Assembly: GCA_964473525.1 (NCBI GenBank)
Contig: CAYYPK010000019.1
Location: 62,001 to 126,000 of the forward strand
Length of the DNA stretch: 64,000 nt
Direction: 5' to 3'
From: GCA-2687025 sp964473525
GTDB lineage: Bacteria; Poribacteria; WGA-4E; GCA-2687025
Shown: one piece after another, positions 59,333 to 64,000 of the stretch
Layout of the letters: every line of letters starts with the position of its first letter
Numbering within the stretch: position 1 is the first letter of the stretch
Notes under the pieces: model-generated
What the model was told of the DNA's origin: nothing
What the model saw: only the letters and a program-made list of their open reading frames with translations
Databases searched by the model: none
Translations under genes and position numbers: made by a program

Positions 59333-61026
59333 TATGCCAACCCTCCGACCATCTCATCCAACGCCGCGCCCGCGGGGACCATGGGGTACACGTTCTCGGT
59401 CTCGTCCACGTGAATGTCCATGACCACGGGGCCGTCGTAGTCGAACGCCTCCTCCAGGGCCGGGCGCAGCTCATCGGGGTGTGAGACCGTGATGCCCCGC
59501 ACACCGAACGCCTCGGCGATCTTGGCGAAGTCAGGATTGTCGTGCAGGTCCGAGGCGCTGTAGCGCTCCTCGTAGAGCAACTCCTGCCACTGACGAACCA
59601 TCCCGAGCCAGTTGTTGTTCAGGATGACCGTCTTGACGTTGAGCCTCTCCGTCTTGAGCGTGGTCAGCTCCTGGATGTTCATGATGATGCTGCCATCGCC
59701 GCTGATGCACACCACGAGGTCGTCCGGCGCCGCGATCTGGGCGCCCAATGCCGCAGGCATTCCGAAGCCCATCGTGCCGAGGCCACCAGAGGTCAGCCAA
59801 CGGCGTGGCTCAACGTGCTGGTAGTGCTGCCCCGCCCACATCTGGTGCTGCCCGACGTCCGTCGTCAGAATCGCGTCACCTCGGGTGATGTCCCAGACCT
59901 CCTCAATCACCTGTTGCGGCATGATCGTGTCCGGCTTCGGCTCGTACCGGAAGGGGTAGCGTTCCTTCCAGTTCGCGCACTGGTGTCGCCAGGTGTCGAT
60001 GTCCGTCTTGTCGACCATCTCCGTGAGTAACGGGATGACGCGCTTCACGTGCCCGACGATGGGAACGTCCACCTGGACGTTCTTGCTGATCGCCGACGGG
60101 TCGATGTCGATGTGGATGATCTTCGCGTTGGGGGCGAACTTGTCCAGCTTGCCCGTCACGCGGTCGTCGAAGCGGGAACCGATGGCGATGATGAGATCGC
60201 AGTCCTGGAAGGCGTAGTTCGCCGCGCGCGAGCCGTGCATCCCTGGCATCTTGAGCGCCAGCGGGTCGGTCTCTGGCAAGGCTCCCAGACCCATGAGCGT
60301 CACGGTCGTGGGGATCTGCGTCTTCCACACGAGCTCACGGAACTCCGGCGACGCCTCGCCCAGGACGATGCCGCCTCCGCCGTAGATGAGCGGCCGCTCG
60401 GCCGCCATGATGAGGTCAGCGGCGCGGCGAATCTGGCGTCGGTGTCCGTCGAGCTTGGGCTTGTAACCACGGATGTCGACCTGTTCTGGCCACTCCCACT
60501 CGACCTCGCCCATCTGCACGTCCTTGGGGAAGTCGATGACGACCGGGCCGGGTCGCCCGGTCTCCGCGATGTGGAACGCTTCGCGCACGGTTCGCGCGAC
60601 ATCCTCCGCCCGAAGCACCAGGTAGCTGTGCTTCACGATGGGCCGTGTGACACCGACGAAGTCGGTCTCCTGGAACGCGTCGTTGCCGATGAGGGTCGAG
60701 GGCACCTGTCCCGTGATGACCACCATTGGGATGGAGTCCATCTGGGCGGTGGCGATCCCGGTCACGCAGTTCGTGGCGCCGGGGCCGGAGGTGGCGAGTA
60801 CAACGCCAGCTTTGCCCGTCACGCGGGCGTAGCCGTCGGCGGCGTGCGTCGCGCCCTGCTCGTGCCGCGTCATTACGAGCTTCAGGCCGTCGTCGCCATG
60901 CGCGTCGTTGAACTTGTACAGAGAGTCGAAGATGTGGAGCGCGGCGCCACCGGAGTAGCCGAAGATCGCGTCCACGCCCTGCTTCTTCAGGGCTTCGATC
61001 AGGATGTCGCATCCCTTGAGCTTCAT
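59332..61026 (-). CDS. ilvB: Acetolactate synthase large (catalytic) subunit
   Basis: 564 aa, full length. It condenses two pyruvates to acetolactate (valine/leucine branch), or pyruvate with 2-ketobutyrate (isoleucine branch). The catalytic Glu is in MTRHEQGATHAADGYAR; the ThDP/Mg motif is GDGSIIMNIQELTTLKTE through NN; FAD-binding and substrate segments (GATNCVTGIATAQMDSIPMV, FDDRVTGKLD) are intact. The operon is ilvB-ilvN behind a T-box leader (next features); no ilvC or leuA is adjacent. Confidence 0.97.
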   Translation of the reverse strand: MKLKGCDILIEALKKQGVDAIFGYSGGAALHIFDSLYKFNDAHGDDGLKLVMTRHEQGATHAADGYARVTGKAGVVLATSGPGATNCVTGIATAQMDSIPMVVITGQVPSTLIGNDAFQETDFVGVTRPIVKHSYLVLRAEDVARTVREAFHIAETGRPGPVVIDFPKDVQMGEVEWEWPEQVDIRGYKPKLDGHRRQIRRAADLIMAAERPLIYGGGGIVLGEASPEFRELVWKTQIPTTVTLMGLGALPETDPLALKMPGMHGSRAANYAFQDCDLIIAIGSRFDDRVTGKLDKFAPNAKIIHIDIDPSAISKNVQVDVPIVGHVKRVIPLLTEMVDKTDIDTWRHQCANWKERYPFRYEPKPDTIMPQQVIEEVWDITRGDAILTTDVGQHQMWAGQHYQHVEPRRWLTSGGLGTMGFGMPAALGAQIAAPDDLVVCISGDGSIIMNIQELTTLKTERLNVKTVILNNNWLGMVRQWQELLYEERYSASDLHDNPDFAKIAEAFGVRGITVSHPDELRPALEEAFDYDGPVVMDIHVDETENVYPMVPAGAALDEMVGGLA

Positions 61027-61064
61027 CGCGTCACCTCACGTTGGGTACCGGATCCTTCCTTAAG

Positions 61065-61350
61065 AGAGCGCTGGCGGAGAAGGGGCACAAAAAGAGCCCC
61101 CTCGCTTGGAGACGAGAAGAGCATTGCTCTTTCCGCGGTACCACTCCAATTCCCCTCTTCGAGCAGAAAGAGGGGCGCTCATTTCGCGCTGTCACGGGCG
61201 CGACCCGTCTTCGTCTACACGCCAGCGAACCGGCGTTCGGCGAAGCGGCTTACGGGTGACGTTCTGCGGGTCGCTTCCCGGAGAGCCTTCCAGCCGATGA
61301 GCTCTCTTCTCTGAGGGGCGTGTCCGCGTACTGCTCCCGATCACTGCCTT
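61065..61350 (-). ncRNA. T-box leader (riboswitch) of ilvBN, predicted Val-tRNA specifier
   Basis: On the minus strand the conserved T-box GGAGTGGTACCGCGG is at about 61133-61147. Upstream is a stem III (CCCCTCTT / AAGAGGGG, about 61153-61176) and a large stem I. Its specifier loop is bounded by GGG/CCC and GCGG/CCGC helices, with AGCAGUA on the 5' side and AGAACGUCA on the 3' side. The specifier is therefore GUC (Val; complement of 61258-61260), followed by the usual purine. Uncharged tRNA-Val would favour the antiterminator and ilvBN expression. The boundaries are approximate. Confidence 0.85.
61089..61131 (-). terminator. T-box-controlled intrinsic terminator upstream of ilvB
   Basis: Just after the T-box sequence on the minus strand, a stem formed by CTCTTCTCG and CGAGGGGG (with G-U pairs) is followed by CTCTTTTTG, a five-T run (complement of 61089-61093). 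It is mutually exclusive with the antiterminator that contains the T-box, and lies about 60 bases before the ilvB start. Confidence 0.7.
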
Positions 61351-61547
61351 TACCGCGCGAACACAGTGGCCACGCGCGATGGGTCAATACTAACCTCGCG
61401 CTATAGGGCTGGCAATTCTATGTTCGGCGCCGTTGCGGGGCGGCCACGCGTGGGCTACCCTCACTCCATCATAGCCCTTCCATGACCCGCCTGGTTCATA
61501 TACTCGTAGAGCTCTGGCGCTCGGTCCAACTCAATGGAGCTAATCGC

Positions 61548-62318
61548 ATGACACGAAAGCTACTGACTGCCGCGATATGCGGCTTGTGTTTGGTGTTCGC
61601 GACGATGCAGGCGTCGGCAGAGCTCGTCGTCTACCTGTCCTTCGACGGAGTTGACAACTCCGATGGCGGCGACGTGCCGGATGGCTCCGGCTTCGGGAAC
61701 GACGGTGTGATCGAGGGCGACGTGGACGTCGTCGCGGGCGCTGAGGGCGACGCCTTCGCCTTTGCCAACAGCCGCGTTCTTGTACAGGCGTCCGACACCT
61801 TCACCGGCGAGATGTTCGCCGAGGGCGTGTTCTCGGTGTCCATGTGGATCAGCCCGGCGCTGGCGGGCAACCAGTGGCAGCAGATATTCCGCGCGGGCAA
61901 TGCGCCAAACGACACCCTCTTCGTCAACAACGACGGCAGGCTGTCCTGGCGCGGCATGGTTGGTGGCGCCTGGGCAGGCGGCATGGCCGAGACCGCCGGT
62001 GGTTTGCTCACGGCAGACACGTGGGCGCATGCGGTCGTGACTAGCGACGAGGACAAGTTCCGCATCTACACGGACGGCGAGATGATCGTGGACGGCGCGT
62101 TCCAGACGACGATGGGCGCCAACGTCCAATACGCTGTCGGCGGGTTCGGCGGCGGTGAATCGTACACCGGGGCAATAGACGAATTCGCCGTGTTCACGGA
62201 CACACTGTCCCAGGACGAGATCGTCAGCATCCGAGACGACGGCATCCCCGGGTTCCTGGCTGTGGAAGCCGCGGGCAAGCTGGCGACTCAGTGGGGCGAC
62301 CTCAAGGCCGCGCGATAG
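61548..62318 (+). CDS. Secreted LamG/concanavalin-like protein with WGDLK tail
   Basis: 256 aa from the ATG at 61548. Signal peptide residues 4-23 (KLLTAAICGLCLVFATMQASA). The mature part is a LamG-type jellyroll (ELVVYLSFDGVDNSDGG, DGSGFGNDGVIEGDV, FSVSMWISPA, TWAHAVVTSDEDKFRIYTDGE, YTGAIDEFAVFTDTLSQDEI), the usual LamG/LamGL-fold pattern of surface or secreted carbohydrate-binding proteins. The chain ends AAGKLATQWGDLKAAR, the C-terminal motif also found at 17092-17982. It is transcribed divergently from ilvBN. Confidence 0.88.
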   Translation: MTRKLLTAAICGLCLVFATMQASAELVVYLSFDGVDNSDGGDVPDGSGFGNDGVIEGDVDVVAGAEGDAFAFANSRVLVQASDTFTGEMFAEGVFSVSMWISPALAGNQWQQIFRAGNAPNDTLFVNNDGRLSWRGMVGGAWAGGMAETAGGLLTADTWAHAVVTSDEDKFRIYTDGEMIVDGAFQTTMGANVQYAVGGFGGGESYTGAIDEFAVFTDTLSQDEIVSIRDDGIPGFLAVEAAGKLATQWGDLKAAR

Positions 62319-62360
62319 CCGGTGACCGTTGAGCGCGGCTGGGACCGGGGTCGCGCCCAC

Positions 62361-63431
62361 CTACGCTATGGGCAGCCTTCCGAACTCATTCGCCGTCCGC
62401 AGTATGGCGGCGAAGCTCTCCCGCCAGCGATTCTCCGGCACGTTCTCGGTGATGCCTATGATGAAGTGATCGCCGGGCGCCGATTCGCGGAGCAGTCTCC
62501 GCGTTTCCGCCTCGATGGCTTCTGCTTCCTGTAGGTGCACCGAGGACGGGAAGTTGATGAAGAGCGTCTTCCCCGGCCACTTCTCGCGCGCCTCCGCGAG
62601 CGTCATGTCGGAGTCGGGGTCGGGCGTGAACGCCTCGATCCAGTCGAGCGGCGACGCGGCGACCTCGTCTGCCCAGAGTGCGTTATTCGCGTCGAGATGG
62701 CTGCCCAAGAGCTTGCCTTCGACGTGCAACGCCTCCGCTAACTCCTCCCAATGCGGCAGGACGAACTCGACGAATCTCTCCTTGCCGAGCACCTCCGGCG
62801 AGTAGTTCCCGCCGCTCTGCACCACCCAGGCAGGCGACTCCGCGATGATCGGGTAGACCTGGCGCTCGTTGTCCAGGATGGCGTTGTGCAGGGCGACGAC
62901 ACGGTCGCGACGTTCCGCCCACTCGACGGCGAACGTGTCGAGCCCCATGATCGTGTACATGATCGTGTGGAGTGGCGACCCTGGCGCGCCCGTCTTGAAG
63001 AACGCGCGGCCGTCGCTCCTCGCCTGCGCGGCGATGAAGCCCTCATAGTCGGGTTCGTATTGCCGGTCACACATCATGAACTCGACGGCGGCGTAGTCGT
63101 CGGGTGTCTTGAATGGGAACTCCTCGCGCCACGTGGTCGCCTCGGTCTTCGGCGATGGGGCGCGGCTGTGCAGGGACGAGACGGCGCCCTTCGGCGTGTG
63201 GACAGTCGTCCGCGTGTACGCCATGCCGCTCTGTTCGTAGGATTCAGATTCGTGCCGGACGTTGGGCGAGCTCGTGCGGTACACGCCCGCGGAGTCGATC
63301 ACGCACATGCCATCGCGCAACAGAGCCGCTTCGTCCTCGTCGTGGGGGACGCGCCATCCCTTCAAGGCGAACGGCACGCGGTCCACGAACTCGCCCGCAA
63401 ACACCTTCTCAAGCCGTTCAGCGCAGTCCAT
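62361..63431 (-). CDS. Uroporphyrinogen decarboxylase-like (URO-D superfamily) protein
   Basis: 356 aa from the ATG at 63431, chosen because GGAGGGAG lies 5-8 bases upstream (an alternative start is at 63449). The fold pattern and the end segments (MDCAERLEKVFAGEFVDRVPF, FINFPSSVHLQEAE, GDHFIIGITENVP) match the URO-D/methyltransferase MtaA-CmuA superfamily, in which members either decarboxylate uroporphyrinogen or transfer methyl groups to corrinoid/CoM. HemE catalytic residues were not located, so a role in heme synthesis is unlikely; non-HemE members are abundant in Poribacteria-like genomes. Confidence 0.75.
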   Translation of the reverse strand: MDCAERLEKVFAGEFVDRVPFALKGWRVPHDEDEAALLRDGMCVIDSAGVYRTSSPNVRHESESYEQSGMAYTRTTVHTPKGAVSSLHSRAPSPKTEATTWREEFPFKTPDDYAAVEFMMCDRQYEPDYEGFIAAQARSDGRAFFKTGAPGSPLHTIMYTIMGLDTFAVEWAERRDRVVALHNAILDNERQVYPIIAESPAWVVQSGGNYSPEVLGKERFVEFVLPHWEELAEALHVEGKLLGSHLDANNALWADEVAASPLDWIEAFTPDPDSDMTLAEAREKWPGKTLFINFPSSVHLQEAEAIEAETRRLLRESAPGDHFIIGITENVPENRWRESFAAILRTANEFGRLPIA

Positions 63432-63571
63432 GCGTTGCTCCCTCCGCATCCGTGTCGCCGTCTCCGTCCACTTGTAGCCGGGAGAGAAGGGAGGCGTGAG
63501 ACCAGGCTGCTTGTCTGGACTCGCGACCGAGGATCGTCGACACTAGGCCCCCACCCAGGAGAAGCCGACAG

Positions 63572-64000
63572 ATGCCCATCGACAGCCTGCGCGACGATGC
63601 ACTGCGCCCGCCCGCGGTTCCCCTGGTCGCCTGCGACCCGTACTTCAGCATCTGGTCGCGCGCGGACCAGCTGACGGATGTCGCCACGACCCACTGGACG
63701 GGCAAGCAACAGTCTCTATGCAGCCTCATTCGGGTCGACGGCTCCGCCCATCGGCTCATGGGCGACGCCCCCACAGATGTGCCCGCGCTGCCGCAGGGGA
63801 GCGTCGTTGTCCTGCCCACGCGCACGATCTATGAGTTCTCGGGGAGCGGCGTGAAGGTCGCTCTCACTTTCCTAACGCCGTCCCTGCCCGATGACATCGG
63901 CGTGCTGTCGCGGCCCGTGACGTACGTGACGTGGGACGTCGAGTCCACCGATGGCGACGCGCACGACATCTCGCTGTACTTCTCCGCTAGCGGCGAGCTC
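63572..64000 (+). CDS. DUF4964/DUF4965-type (glutaminase-like) protein, 5' part only
   Basis: The first 143 codons, running off the window end. The ATG follows CCAGGAGAAG. LRPPAVPLVACDPYFSIWSRADQLTD near the N-terminus is the DUF4964 opening of the large GtaA/DUF4965 family (six-hairpin glycosidase-like, some annotated as glutaminases), followed by HWTGKQQSLCSLIRVDG. Full-length members are about 650-850 aa and usually secreted; no signal peptide is visible here. Confidence 0.8.
   Translation, partial: MPIDSLRDDALRPPAVPLVACDPYFSIWSRADQLTDVATTHWTGKQQSLCSLIRVDGSAHRLMGDAPTDVPALPQGSVVVLPTRTIYEFSGSGVKVALTFLTPSLPDDIGVLSRPVTYVTWDVESTDGDAHDISLYFSASGEL

Noticed and set aside
62361..63431. Authentic hemE
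   Set aside because: The N-terminal RPP/Arg-containing substrate motif and the catalytic Asp context of HemE were not found, and no other heme genes are adjacent.
1..64000. CRISPR arrays, tRNA/rRNA genes, insertion sequences
   Set aside because: No regularly spaced 25-40 base repeats, no cloverleaf with a CCA-type acceptor, no rRNA-like conserved blocks and no transposase-like protein were found on either strand by eye.

Overview
This is a GC-rich (about 65%) bacterial chromosome window with densely packed genes on both strands. The mix of genes includes two sulfatases, a BNR_4 protein, a LamG protein, six-bladed PD40 propeller proteins, a Gfo/Idh oxidoreductase, a uroporphyrinogen-decarboxylase-like protein and a DUF4964-type glycosidase-like protein. 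Several secreted proteins also share a C-terminal WGxL(K/R) tail. Together these suggest a Poribacteria-like lineage (sponge or marine particle associated). Latescibacterota or another PVC/FCB-type phylum is possible; no rRNA or marker gene is present to settle this.

Layout. 1-9.95 kb: BNR_4 protein; tlyA-apt operon (minus); three tandem secreted propeller paralogs; a small membrane-anchored protein; larC with a His-rich tail overlapping a degenerate CapA-like gene; a PspA/IM30-like gene behind a clear sigma-70-type promoter. 9.97-18 kb: sulfatase, a membrane-tethered ECF sigma factor fused to a C39/BtrH-like domain, a secreted vWA protein, a second sulfatase and a secreted WGDLK-tail protein. 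18-28.5 kb: SnoaL-like protein, PEP-hydrolase-family protein, ABC-F ATPase, small coiled-coil membrane protein, tag, a secreted alpha-helical protein, sthA, an SGNH-like protein and a Gfo/Idh oxidoreductase.

28.99-57.2 kb is the centrepiece: a co-directional cluster of about 28 kb encoding an extracellular contractile injection system (eCIS; Afp/PVC/MAC type). The order is DUF4255 cap, unknown, single sheath, tube, second tube, DUF5908, LysM adaptor, VgrG-like spike, PAAR tip, gp25, Afp11/J, fibre-like protein, Afp12-like, YkgJ-type cysteine protein, unknown, two DUF4157 putative effectors, a 1626-aa tape measure, the Afp15-like AAA+ ATPase, and a secreted/membrane protein with three C-terminal TM helices. 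The two DUF4157 proteins share an N-terminal loading-type module but carry unrelated C-termini: one looks nuclease-like, the other has a second HExxH metallopeptidase motif. A coherent reading is one particle, two cargoes, and a possible membrane anchor or surface factor.

57.2-64 kb: two SAM methyltransferases; ilvB-ilvN (minus) behind a T-box leader whose specifier reads GUC (Val) and ending in a hairpin terminator; a LamG WGDLK-tail protein; a UroD-like protein; and the start of a DUF4964/DUF4965-type protein cut by the window edge. No tRNA, rRNA, CRISPR array, IS element or phage integrase was recognised.
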